Source: an uncultured Fibrobacter sp. (lineage in GTDB: Bacteria; Fibrobacterota; Fibrobacteria; Fibrobacterales; Fibrobacteraceae). From it: a DNA stretch of 64,000 bases. Shown one piece after another: positions 50,253 through 58,922 of this stretch. The first letter of the stretch is position 1. Each line of letters opens with the position of its first letter. The position numbers and the translations under genes were made by a program. The notes under the pieces were generated by a model. The model had not been told where the DNA came from, did not search any database, and saw only the letters and a list, made by a program, of their open reading frames with translations. The stretch spans positions 15,595 to 79,594 of the forward strand of contig CAKUXP010000013.1 in NCBI GenBank assembly GCA_934700345.1, read 5' to 3'.

Positions 50253-51068
50253 ATGGATACGTTTGGGCTGATTCTCGGTTCGGGTCATATCGGAAAAATT
50301 CATGAGAAACGCCTGGAAAGTCGAGGCGTGAACTGTGTCTGTGTCGATGGGCGTGAAGATTGCTTGAAGATGCTTCGCAAAGGGGTAGTTTCGAGGTTCG
50401 ATTTTGTCCTAGTCGCCACTCCGGCGAATTCCCATTTTGAATATGCGAAGCTCGCTCTAGAACTCGGCAAGGATGTCTTTGTCGAAAAGCCGCTTGCGAC
50501 ATCTTCCGCCGATGCGAAGCATCTTGTCGCCCTGGCGAATGAGAAGGAAAGACTTCTCTTTGTCGGGCATAGCGAGCGCTTTAATCCGGCTTTTGAACGT
50601 TTTCAAAAGATGTTTCTCCGGGAAATCCGGTGCGGAACCTTGAAGTCGATTGATTTTGTCCGGCATAACCTATTTTCCGTTCGTGGAAGGGATGTCTCGG
50701 CTGCCTTTGACATCGGCGTCCACGATTTTGAATTGCTCGCCGAACTGAAACGGATCGCTCCGGACATTTCCTGGAAAGATGTCTCGGTGAATTTCGATTT
50801 TTCGCGAAACGCTGAATTCGGGGAACGTTTTGTCCGGTCTCGGTTTGAACGGAAAGACGGTTCGGAATTTGTGGGGGAGGAACGGCTGGACTCTCCGCTT
50901 GCGGCTGGCGCTGTCGATGCGATTGGGCGGGAACATGCGGAGTTTTTGGCTTTGCTGCCTATGTCTCCGAGAATACGCTCGGAAAAAATGATGCCCGCTT
51001 TGGAAAACGCGCTTTTTGCGGTCAGGATGGCGGAGAACTACTCGACAAGTCCGAACAGCGCGAAGTAG
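50253..51068 (+). CDS. Gfo/Idh/MocA-family oxidoreductase
   Basis: 271 residues, somewhat short for the family. The NAD(P)-binding Rossmann motif is in FGLILGSGHIGKIH, followed by DFVLVATPANSHFEYAKLALELGKDVFVEKPLATS with the catalytic-region E-K-P motif, then HSERFNPAF. The C-terminal sheet region is abbreviated. Sugar or sugar-nucleotide oxidation/reduction is likely; the substrate is not known. It is divergent from the FISUMP gene with 41 bp between starts, and overlaps the prepilin peptidase stop-to-stop by 31 bp. Confidence 0.8.
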   Translation: MDTFGLILGSGHIGKIHEKRLESRGVNCVCVDGREDCLKMLRKGVVSRFDFVLVATPANSHFEYAKLALELGKDVFVEKPLATSSADAKHLVALANEKERLLFVGHSERFNPAFERFQKMFLREIRCGTLKSIDFVRHNLFSVRGRDVSAAFDIGVHDFELLAELKRIAPDISWKDVSVNFDFSRNAEFGERFVRSRFERKDGSEFVGEERLDSPLAAGAVDAIGREHAEFLALLPMSPRIRSEKMMPALENALFAVRMAENYSTSPNSAK

Positions 51069-51856
51069 TAGGCGAAAAAGAAATCGCCGAACCGATAGAC
51101 GATGGGGGCAGCGACCATCAAAAACGGTCCAAAAGGAATTTCCTGACTTTTTTCCCTCCTTAATGCCCGGTAGGGAAGCATCACGAGGATTCCGAGGAAC
51201 GAGGCGAGTACCAGGACCGCGAAAGCCTTGCCGAATCCCATGAACGCGCCGAATCCCGCAACGAGTTTTACGTCACCAAGTCCCATCGCGTCTCGCTTGA
51301 GAATCTTTCCGGCGATGAAACCGATGAGGTATAGACCTCCGCCGGCAAAGAGAATTCCGAGGAGGCTCTGGACGGGCGAAATTCCGCCGGGGAAAAGGGA
51401 GAGCAGAAACCCGACAACGATCCCTCCGAGGCTTATCGAATCCGGGATGAGCTTGTGCCTGCAGTCGATGGCGATGACCGGGTAGATGCCTAAAAGGAGC
51501 CAGAAAAGGGCGAGGGAATTTGCCCAGTTTTCGACGGGAGCGGTCCACGAAAAGGGAAAGTTCGCAAGCAGAAGGGCGAACGCGCCGACAAGTCCCGACA
51601 AAGCTTCGCCTAGGGGGTAGCGGATGCTAATAGGTTTGTGGCAACATGCGCTTTTCCCGCGCAGGATTAGCCAACCGACAATCGGGAGATTGTACCAGAT
51701 TGGAATATGCTTTCCGCAATGCGGGCAGAAGGACGGTGGCGAGACAAGGGAGATTCCACGCGGCATCCGATAGACAATGACGTTGTAGAAGCTCCCGACA
51801 CATGCGCCGAGGATGGCAAACAGGATTGCGGCATACCAGACTGGAATCTCTTGCAT
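51038..51856 (-). CDS. pilD: Type IV prepilin peptidase (A24)
   Basis: 272 residues. Motifs: GSFYNVIVYRMPRG (N-methylation domain start), CPHCGKHIPIWYNLPIVGWLILRGK (zinc-type Cys pair), RYPLGEALSG, the first catalytic Asp region AIDCRHKLIPD, and MGLGDVKLVAGFGAFMG with the G-D-V-K-L second Asp. PFGPFLM near the end. It cleaves and methylates type IV pilin-like prepilins in the inner membrane. The second zinc-site Cys pair reads CC rather than C-x-x-C, so the metal site may differ. No pilin genes are nearby. Confidence 0.9.
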   Translation of the reverse strand: MQEIPVWYAAILFAILGACVGSFYNVIVYRMPRGISLVSPPSFCPHCGKHIPIWYNLPIVGWLILRGKSACCHKPISIRYPLGEALSGLVGAFALLLANFPFSWTAPVENWANSLALFWLLLGIYPVIAIDCRHKLIPDSISLGGIVVGFLLSLFPGGISPVQSLLGILFAGGGLYLIGFIAGKILKRDAMGLGDVKLVAGFGAFMGFGKAFAVLVLASFLGILVMLPYRALRREKSQEIPFGPFLMVAAPIVYRFGDFFFAYYFALFGLVE

Positions 51857-51930
51857 ATTCTAAAGATAGTTTTGAAAATCGGGATTTAGAATTTAATTTT
51901 ACCGTATAAGTTGTCTTTTCAGGAAACCGT

Positions 51931-54900
51931 ATGAAAAAACATTTGATTCTCTTTGCTTCGCTACTGCTTGTACTTGCCGGCTGTTCCCGCGAGTCCGACA
52001 TTCGGATAAACGGCTCCTTGCGGAACAACCATTCCGTCGTGTTTGCCTTTACCGAACGTCCCGACAGTGTCGAAAGTTTTGTGGATTCCATTTCTGCGCT
52101 GGATTCCGTCTATACGTTTGATACTCTCACGGTGACGGTCCACGATTCCGTCTATTTGATGGGATTTCTCAAGTACAATGCGAACAAGGTTTTGCGCTAT
52201 GCCTGGAAGATGGGCGACAAGGATACGCTTCTGAGCGGGACGAACGGCGGGATCTTTTCGTATGCGTATGATTCCGTGGGAGTCTATTCGCCGCTCTTCA
52301 TTGCGGTGGACGGGGCGAACGCTCGGGACACCGCGGGCCGCGGACAGTTTATCCGGGTAATCGATACGCCACCGGATGTTTCCGTCGAGAAAGATACGCT
52401 CTGGGTGCGAGGCGAGCGCGATGCGGATGTTTCGTTCTTTGCCACGGATTCGTTCGGAAGAATTGACAGCGCGTTTATCGTTCTGCTTTCCGAGAAGAAT
52501 TCTGCCGTGGAAACCGCCAAGGCGTCTCCCGCTGCGGATTCGGGAGTCTTTACGGCAAGGATTGAGTTTAATCGTGCAAAGTCTCACCTAGATGCAAACA
52601 GCGAAATCCGCTATGTCTATGGCGCAAAGGACGAGGATGGAAACATCTCGACGGATACCGCGATTCTGCATTTCAACAAGATCCCGACAATCAAGCTCTT
52701 GCAACCGGATTCCGCAAGCCGCCAGAACATCTACGTTTCCCGTTTTGCGTTTTACTATGCCGGTTCCGATGAGGACAATCCGACGGATCTGCGCTATTCG
52801 ATTCGCGTGGGAAAGAGCCCGGACAATTCGGGAACGGTGCCTGTCCTGACCGACGCGGACCTGGTCGCGTCGAACGTCAAGGAGAAAAGCTGGGAGGCGA
52901 TTACCGATTCCGTCTGGAATATGGACAAGAACCTGAAGGGACGCCTCTATTGGCAGGTTTCTGTGACGGACGGCCTGGATACGGCGACATCCCCGACTTG
53001 GAATTTCTTCTTCGGCGATCTGAACGCAACGACGGGTACGCTCTATGGCTATGCGAAGTTCCAGGGGCGCACGGCGCACAACGGCATCCAGATCGTCATG
53101 GAAAATCTGGAAAACAAGAACTATGTGTTCTCGCGGACGAACGAAAAAGGTTTTTTCAGCGTGAAAGTCGATCCGGGAATGTACCGGATTTACGCCCGCG
53201 ATACGACGAGGCTTGGTTATAAGCGCATGATTCTCGACAGCCAGTATGTGGAAATGGGCGATGAGAGGCTTGTCGCGACGATGCTCCTCCAGGATTCGAT
53301 GGCGCCGAAAATCCGCATCGACAGTTACGATACGCTGCTCACGTCCCGGAACGTTCGCTTTGCGGGAAGTCTTTCGGATTCGGGTTCGCAAATCGCGAAG
53401 GCGATAGCGTGGCTTGACGGCGAGGAAGTTTCGCTTTCCGTGCTCAAGGTGAACGAATGGGGAATGAATTTTAACGACCTGGCAGACGGTAAACATAATT
53501 TCCGTTTCGTGGTTCTTGACAGCGCAAAAAATGTCTCGGATACGGCAAGGATCTCGTTCCGCGTCAAGGCTTCGTCGATCGGTCTGAAAGTCAACGGGCA
53601 GGCTACTTCGATGATTTCGGAAGATGAAAGCTTCCGCTTTGAAGCGTACGTCGGAAACGTGTTACCCTTGCCGGATTCCGTTTCGTGGATTTGCACAATA
53701 GCCGGAAAACAGTATGCGGTAGCGCCTTCTCCGGTGGAGGACGATAGCGTGGCAAGAGTGGTTCTTTCCGCTGCGGAAGTGAAGAATGGCGGAGCGGTTT
53801 TTGGGAACCTTTACACGATGCGGGCTTCTGTCCTGAACGGAACTGTCGTGGATAGCGTCCGGTTTGGATTTCTGGGCGAAGATCCGAACGTGTACTTCTT
53901 GACGCCGAAGCGCGATACCGCGGTTTCCGTAAATGACCCGCTGTTCTTTAGTACCGAATCGTTCCCGGGGGCAAATGCGATAATCCAATCGATGAACTGG
54001 AATTGTGATGGGACGCTTTCTGACGGTTTTGCCTGTCCGACGGCAAGGGCTGATTCCGCAACGCTTGCCTGGAAGACGGTCGGGGAAAAGAAAATCCGCG
54101 TTACGCTGACCGATTCCGATGGAAAGGAGGCGAAAGATTCGATTTCTGTGCGCATCGTTTCGGATCCGCCGAGCGTTTCCATCAAGGCCGATGCCGATAC
54201 GGTTCGCCAGAAGATCAATGCGAGCCTGAAGTTCCAGGTTTTGGCTTCCGACAAGTTTGGAACGGTGAACTCCCTGGAATGGGGATGCGGAACGAATGCG
54301 GCAAAAATTTCCTTTGATTCTTCGGCAAGTATCCAGCCGGGAAGGAACGTCTCTGCAGAAATGAAAGTCACGCTGCCGAAAGAGGAGACGAACGCTTACA
54401 AGTGCGTTGTCAGGGCGACGGACGATGACGGAGAACAGGGATTCGACACGCTGTATTTCCGGGCTGTTTTGGACCGGCCTTCCATTACGCTCTTTACGTC
54501 GAGTGCCGATGTGAAAATCAAGTCCAAGGTACGCTTTGCCGGTTCTGCGGTCGATACGCTCGGAACGATTGTCGGCTACGAGATGTATTGCGGGACGAGT
54601 GCGAAAAACCCGTCATGGATTTCGATTTCAAAACCCGATACGATTTTGACGATGCCGTCCTCGGCGTGCAAATGGTATTGCGTAATGCGCGTAACGGATG
54701 ACGATGATCTGACCGCGATGGATACGGCTATTTACAATGTCCTTCTGGATCCTCCGACGGTGAGGGTCAGCGAGGATACGCTCACAGTGAGCATTAAGGA
54801 TACGGTTACGCTCGATGCGATTGCAAGCGATAAACTGGGTTCGATTGTCCTATATGAATGGAGCTGTGGAAATCCCGGTGTGGCAGGAAACCGCTTTGTC

Positions 54901-57198
54901 TCTTCGACGACAACGCCTCGCTATACGGCGGCTATGCCTTCGTCTCCGGTGAACGGCTACCAGTGCATTATCCGGGTGACGGACGATGATGGCAATACGG
55001 CAAACGATACGACGAAAATTTCGGTCCTTCTGGATCCACCGACAGTCAAGGTCTCCCAAAAGACGATTACGGCGCGTCCGGGATTCCCTGTGCACTTGAA
55101 TGCGACCGCTTCCGATTGGCTGGGCTATATTGTCCGGCGTGATTGGAGCTGCGGTGGACCATCCGAGATTGCGAACAACTGGAAAAAGGTTTCCGATTAC
55201 GATACGACATGGACTACTCCAGGTACTCCGCCGGCTTTGTACTATTGCGTGGCGCGGGCAACGGACGATGACGGCAATACGGCGGAGGATACGGTTCGTA
55301 TCTCGTTTACGACGGAAATTCCGGTTATCACGGTCGATCACGATCTGGTCTATATCCTTGCGGGAACTTCGACCGAACTAACGGCGCACGTAAACAAGGC
55401 CTGGCAGGGTATCAAGCGCTACACGTGGACTTGCGGGGCAAAAAACTCGTCAGCGCTTTCGGACACGTCTTCGAAGAACGATAACCACATTTGGTGGAGC
55501 GTCGATTTGGACTATTCTTCGTCAGATTTCTACGCCTGGAATACCGACAGTCTGGTCATTAAACTTTCTAAGGCACATGATGAATTCCTGTGCATCGTCT
55601 TTGCCGAAGAAACCGGGACAAATTTTATCGCGACCGATACGACGGTGATTCGTCGGATGGCATCGCTCCCGGTGGGCGTCATCACGATGCCCGATACGGC
55701 TTATCTGTGGAGCCTGGATTCTTCCGTTTCGGATATCGCCAAGTATTGGTATATGCCCGAGTTCGGCGGAAGCGATTCAAAGCTCGGCACCTTGGGCGAC
55801 AGAAAGGCGCAGGCCTTTTACTGGAATTTCAGCAACGTGAGCGCCGATTACTGGTATGAAGGAAATTCGGACGGAACGCTAGACACGAACATCGCGGAAT
55901 TCAACACGGCGTTTCTCCGGCAGTCTGCGGAAGGTTCGATGACGGTCCAGCTGAGCTACTACGATTCTTCCAAGGTCGGCATGGACCAGAACTTTGTCGA
56001 TAGGCATCGGGCGAAAACGGTTTCCAAGACGGTTTATTTCCGCAAGGCGTGGAGCAACATTTCAAGTGCGAAGGATTCGATTCTTGAAAATAGTACAAAC
56101 GAAAACGGTCCTGCAATCGCCTACTGCAAGGATCGTCTGGTTGTCGCCTACGTGAAGGAAGACGGATCGGTTGCGGCAAAATACCGAAATGGAACGGGCT
56201 CTTCCTGGACGGCTTTCGGAAGTCCGAACATTTCGGATGTCAAGTCGCAGACACTCTACATGGCGTGCGACGGCAACGACAATCTCTACCTTTCCTTCAT
56301 CGGTTCTTCGGATGCGAAGGGGCATGTCTATAAGTCCGCCGGATCGACCGGGACCTGGACGGAACTCGGATCTGGACTGGGTACGAACCTTTCGATGTTC
56401 AAGCTCCGGATCAACCCAAAGACGAACAATCCCTCGGTGGCGTGGATCGGATCGGTCAGCGGACAATCGGATGTCGCCCGCGTCCAGGATTATGCCTCTT
56501 CTTCGTGGGGGAGCGCCTTCAATCCGCTCTATTCCTCCGGCTGGCAGAATCGCGAAATCGACATGGCTTTCGACGATTCCGGAAACCGCCTGGTCATCGT
56601 GACTGGCTATGCTTCGGAAGATTATCAAATCTACTACTTCTATATTCCGAGCGGACAGACGAGGACTTCGAACCGGGACAATTACAAGATTCCCATCAAC
56701 GCGGAATCCATCCAGGCGTTCTATTCAAACGGCTACTACTATGTGGGCTTCCGCAGTCGCGACGACGACGGCCTTCCGCGCCTTGCTCGCGCTTCGGCAA
56801 ACTCCGTCACCGTGAACAACGCGTTCTCGATAAGCGGGACGGAATTTGAAGCGTTCGGGCATCGCTGTTTCAACACGTTCTTCGCGGTCGATGGAAACGG
56901 AAATCCCATCCTCGCCATCGACGATGCCTACTTTGCGAGAAATTCGCATGTCCATGTCTATCGCTATACGAACCGCTGGCTTGAACTGGGTGAAAACGAA
57001 CTGCCCTATTTCAAGAACCTCTTTGCCGCAGCCAACTCCTACTATGTCCGCGGCTTCCGTCCGCAGCTGGTCGTGTCGCCTAACGGAAAGATTTTCCTTT
57101 CGATGCGTGCTCAGGAAACCGCTTCAAGTGCGGCTTCCAACCTTCCGGGGACGAAAAACGGTCCGCTGGTCATGGAATTCCTGGGGGACAACTGGTGA
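51931..57198 (+). CDS. Giant repeat lipoprotein with Ig/PKD-like and propeller-like parts
   Basis: 1755 residues. Signal peptide MKKHLILFASLLLVLAGC (lipobox LAGC). Residues about 20-320 contain Ig/PKD-like sandwiches with Asp-rich loops; about 370-440 hold a CnaB-like/carboxypeptidase regulatory-like part (TGTLYGYAKFQGRTAHNGIQIVMENL). Residues about 650-1130 hold five repeats of about 95 residues (see the separate repeat entry). The last 370 residues are a WD/sialidase-like propeller (GPAIAYCKDRLVVAYVKEDGSVAAKYRNG, then LYMACDGNDNLYLSFIGS and NPSVAWIGSVS). An outer-membrane-anchored binding or display protein is inferred. The next gene overlaps by one base. Confidence 0.8.
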   Translation: MKKHLILFASLLLVLAGCSRESDIRINGSLRNNHSVVFAFTERPDSVESFVDSISALDSVYTFDTLTVTVHDSVYLMGFLKYNANKVLRYAWKMGDKDTLLSGTNGGIFSYAYDSVGVYSPLFIAVDGANARDTAGRGQFIRVIDTPPDVSVEKDTLWVRGERDADVSFFATDSFGRIDSAFIVLLSEKNSAVETAKASPAADSGVFTARIEFNRAKSHLDANSEIRYVYGAKDEDGNISTDTAILHFNKIPTIKLLQPDSASRQNIYVSRFAFYYAGSDEDNPTDLRYSIRVGKSPDNSGTVPVLTDADLVASNVKEKSWEAITDSVWNMDKNLKGRLYWQVSVTDGLDTATSPTWNFFFGDLNATTGTLYGYAKFQGRTAHNGIQIVMENLENKNYVFSRTNEKGFFSVKVDPGMYRIYARDTTRLGYKRMILDSQYVEMGDERLVATMLLQDSMAPKIRIDSYDTLLTSRNVRFAGSLSDSGSQIAKAIAWLDGEEVSLSVLKVNEWGMNFNDLADGKHNFRFVVLDSAKNVSDTARISFRVKASSIGLKVNGQATSMISEDESFRFEAYVGNVLPLPDSVSWICTIAGKQYAVAPSPVEDDSVARVVLSAAEVKNGGAVFGNLYTMRASVLNGTVVDSVRFGFLGEDPNVYFLTPKRDTAVSVNDPLFFSTESFPGANAIIQSMNWNCDGTLSDGFACPTARADSATLAWKTVGEKKIRVTLTDSDGKEAKDSISVRIVSDPPSVSIKADADTVRQKINASLKFQVLASDKFGTVNSLEWGCGTNAAKISFDSSASIQPGRNVSAEMKVTLPKEETNAYKCVVRATDDDGEQGFDTLYFRAVLDRPSITLFTSSADVKIKSKVRFAGSAVDTLGTIVGYEMYCGTSAKNPSWISISKPDTILTMPSSACKWYCVMRVTDDDDLTAMDTAIYNVLLDPPTVRVSEDTLTVSIKDTVTLDAIASDKLGSIVLYEWSCGNPGVAGNRFVSSTTTPRYTAAMPSSPVNGYQCIIRVTDDDGNTANDTTKISVLLDPPTVKVSQKTITARPGFPVHLNATASDWLGYIVRRDWSCGGPSEIANNWKKVSDYDTTWTTPGTPPALYYCVARATDDDGNTAEDTVRISFTTEIPVITVDHDLVYILAGTSTELTAHVNKAWQGIKRYTWTCGAKNSSALSDTSSKNDNHIWWSVDLDYSSSDFYAWNTDSLVIKLSKAHDEFLCIVFAEETGTNFIATDTTVIRRMASLPVGVITMPDTAYLWSLDSSVSDIAKYWYMPEFGGSDSKLGTLGDRKAQAFYWNFSNVSADYWYEGNSDGTLDTNIAEFNTAFLRQSAEGSMTVQLSYYDSSKVGMDQNFVDRHRAKTVSKTVYFRKAWSNISSAKDSILENSTNENGPAIAYCKDRLVVAYVKEDGSVAAKYRNGTGSSWTAFGSPNISDVKSQTLYMACDGNDNLYLSFIGSSDAKGHVYKSAGSTGTWTELGSGLGTNLSMFKLRINPKTNNPSVAWIGSVSGQSDVARVQDYASSSWGSAFNPLYSSGWQNREIDMAFDDSGNRLVIVTGYASEDYQIYYFYIPSGQTRTSNRDNYKIPINAESIQAFYSNGYYYVGFRSRDDDGLPRLARASANSVTVNNAFSISGTEFEAFGHRCFNTFFAVDGNGNPILAIDDAYFARNSHVHVYRYTNRWLELGENELPYFKNLFAAANSYYVRGFRPQLVVSPNGKIFLSMRAQETASSAASNLPGTKNGPLVMEFLGDNW
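53881..55320 (+). repeat. Five tandem 90-100-residue PKD-like repeats inside the giant lipoprotein
   Basis: Repeat starts are at about 53881, 54166, 54475, 54751 and 55035. Repeats 2-5 share the pattern P-S/T-V-x-(30)-D-x-x-G-x-(I/V)-x-x-(W/Y)-x-C-G...Y-x-C-(V/I)-x-R-(A/V)-T-D-D-D-(G/D)-x-x-x-x-D-T. The TDDDG motif is the calcium-type/PKD loop. Each of these four has the same two Cys, one after the tryptophan/aromatic position and one before the TDDD loop, which suggests a disulfide within every repeat. The DNA copies are diverged at the nucleotide level. Confidence 0.8.
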
Positions 57199-57623
57199 TG
57201 AAAATCGAAGTGGCGGCGATTTGCGATGCGGCGACCGATCAGAGCGGAAAGCTCAATATGCTAGGCGTGTTCGACTATATCGAAGCGGAACTTCCCATCG
57301 TCATCCCTAGATGCTCCGCCGTCTTTCGGGTGCGCTATACCCGATCGGAAGTTTCTCCGCATGACCTGGAAGTGACGATTACGAATACGCTCGACGGAAA
57401 GGAACTGATTCCGCCGATTCGAAGCTCGGTGAATTTTCTCCCGATTCCGGATAGTATGGATTCGGCGGCGGTCAACCTGATTTTGAACATGAACCGGATG
57501 CGCGTGATGGACGGCGGAAAGTACCAGCTCCGCTTGCGAATCGATGAAGTTCTTCTCGAAGCGATACTTCCGATTTATGTCCGCGATTTGACTCCGCGGG
57601 AACCGAACCCGCTAGCGAGCTGA
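57198..57623 (+). CDS. DUF6941-like small protein
   Basis: 141 residues from ATG 57198, overlapping the giant lipoprotein stop by one base. There is no signal peptide. The start KIEVAAICDAATDQSGKLNMLGVFDYI matches the opening of DUF6941-type proteins (a short beta-rich domain of unknown function). YVRDLTPREPN near the end. It is probably cytosolic, an odd partner for a surface protein. It overlaps the phosphopantetheinyl transferase gene by 12 bp (convergent). Confidence 0.65.
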   Translation: MKIEVAAICDAATDQSGKLNMLGVFDYIEAELPIVIPRCSAVFRVRYTRSEVSPHDLEVTITNTLDGKELIPPIRSSVNFLPIPDSMDSAAVNLILNMNRMRVMDGGKYQLRLRIDEVLLEAILPIYVRDLTPREPNPLAS

Positions 57624-58163
57624 ATCGATTCGCTTGGCGGCAATCGCGCAGACAAAGGGTTCGGAAAGCGGAAGCGAAAAGTCGCAGAGAAGCGTTTCTC
57701 CGATTTTTCCGGGAATCACGCTTTGCGGAAGGACGTCTTCGAAGAAGGATCCGCCGGTGCACTTGAAAAGGGCCTCCTTGCGGCACCACAGGCGGTAAAA
57801 CTCGGCGAGGGAAGCTTCTTCGAAAAGCCCGTTTCGAAAGAGAACTTCCTTTTCCTCGCTTGAAAAGAAACGCTCCGCGATTCGGAGAGTTCTCGGTCGG
57901 AGCTTTTCCGTATCCACGCCGACCCGAAGCGAAAACGAATAGGCGAGAACGCAGACGCCCTTGCTATGGGTCCAGTTTGCGTCCAAGCCGCAGCGCGGAA
58001 ATTCGGGCCTTCCGTTCGGAGCGGTCGAAATATCCGATTCGGAAAGTTCCATGCCCGAAGCCTTGGACAGTTCGGAAAGAATCGCCTTGCGATGGTCTTT
58101 GAACGGTACGAGGCACCAGAAAACGGATCCCAGCGGCGTTTTCAATTCTTCATGCTTTGCCAT
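57612..58163 (-). CDS. 4'-phosphopantetheinyl transferase
   Basis: About 183 residues from ATG 58163 (MAKHEELKTPL). A longer start at 58199 would overlap the divergent lipoprotein start, so the shorter is preferred. Sfp/AcpS-type motifs are VGVDTEKLRPR (metal Asp), AERFFSSEEKEVLF and FYRLWCRKEALFKCTGGSF (W-x-x-K-E-A). It is the size of a stand-alone PPTase and attaches the phosphopantetheine arm to a carrier protein. The carrier is not in the window. Confidence 0.88.
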   Translation of the reverse strand: MAKHEELKTPLGSVFWCLVPFKDHRKAILSELSKASGMELSESDISTAPNGRPEFPRCGLDANWTHSKGVCVLAYSFSLRVGVDTEKLRPRTLRIAERFFSSEEKEVLFRNGLFEEASLAEFYRLWCRKEALFKCTGGSFFEDVLPQSVIPGKIGETLLCDFSLPLSEPFVCAIAAKRIDSAR

Positions 58164-58191
58164 TTCGTTAGAATATAAATTTTCTAGTTTG

Positions 58192-58674
58192 ATGGCCATG
58201 CGATTGCTGGTGATTTTGGCAGCCCTGTTTCTTGCTTCCTGCGGGAGCGTAAATAACGGTTGGCTTGCCGATGGCGGCGGCTACATGAAACTTTCCATCG
58301 ACGGTAGAGAGTATCGGCTGGATATCGCTCCCGATGACGGCGATGTCCGCTTGCGGGCAAACAAGCATTTCGTCAGGTTTCTAGGAAAGGACGGAAAGGG
58401 AACGCGGTTGCAGATTCTTGTAAACAAGCCCGTACTTGGAAAAAATTTTCTCCAGGTCAATCCGAGCTATACGTTTCTCGTCGTGGAAGGAAGCACGCCG
58501 GCCCGCATTGTCGATGCCGATTCGAGCGTCGTCGTTTTCGACCAGAAGGATTCTTCGCTGTGGAGCGCGGACCTGCACCTGGTCTTTAACCGTTGCGGAA
58601 TCGAGGAATGCGATACGTCGCGGGTTCTTGTAACCGGAAGGATGCGCTATTGGGTAAATCCGGACGATTATTGA
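58192..58674 (+). CDS. Small lipoprotein
   Basis: 160 residues from ATG 58192; ATG 58198 is an alternative two residues later. Signal peptide MAMRLLVILAALFLASC with lipobox LASC. The mature protein (GGYMKLSIDGREYRLDIAPDDGDVRLRANKHFVRFLGKDG ... YTFLVVEGSTPARIVDADSSVVVFDQKD) is strand-rich and lacks known motifs. It is divergent from the PPTase gene and followed by the tRNA gene. Confidence 0.65.
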   Translation: MAMRLLVILAALFLASCGSVNNGWLADGGGYMKLSIDGREYRLDIAPDDGDVRLRANKHFVRFLGKDGKGTRLQILVNKPVLGKNFLQVNPSYTFLVVEGSTPARIVDADSSVVVFDQKDSSLWSADLHLVFNRCGIEECDTSRVLVTGRMRYWVNPDDY

Positions 58675-58684
58675 GAAAAATCCC

Positions 58685-58713
58685 TTGACAGATTCCGAAA
58701 AAGTTTTTACTAT
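58685..58713 (+). promoter_or_regulatory. Sigma-70-like promoter of the tRNA gene
   Basis: TTGACA at 58685-58690, a 17-bp spacer, then TACTAT at 58708-58713, 14 bp before the mature tRNA. This is the clearest consensus promoter in the window. Confidence 0.8.
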
Positions 58714-58726
58714 TGGGAAACCCTAT

Positions 58727-58800
58727 GGACGATTAGCTCAGCTGGTTAGAGTATTACCTTGACATGGTAGGGGTCACTGGTTCGAGTCCAGTATCGTCCA
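58727..58800 (+). tRNA. tRNA-Val (anticodon GAC)
   Basis: 74 bases. Acceptor stem 7 pairs (58727-58733 with 58793-58799), D arm TAGCTCAG-type, an anticodon stem of five with a 7-base loop TTGACAT (anticodon GAC), and a T arm with GGTTCGAGTCC. The 3' CCA is not encoded: the discriminator A is followed by CGA. A CCA-adding enzyme is encoded at 11065 in the same window. Confidence 0.95.
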
Positions 58801-58805
58801 CGAAA

Positions 58806-58832
58806 AGCTCCGTTAAACGCGGGGCTTTTTTG
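58806..58832 (+). terminator. Terminator after tRNA-Val
   Basis: Seven-pair stem (58806-58812 with 58820-58826, one G-U), 7-base loop, T run. Confidence 0.75.
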
Positions 58833-58922
58833 TTGGAATGTGGCGAGGAGTGCAAATCTCATCGATGCGTTTGGAATTTGAAGCATTTTTTATATTAGAG
58901 GAAAATTTTTCTCTAAAATTTT

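Noticed and set aside
58727..58800. Encoded CCA at the tRNA 3' end
   Set aside because: The bases after the discriminator are CGA, so CCA must be added after transcription.
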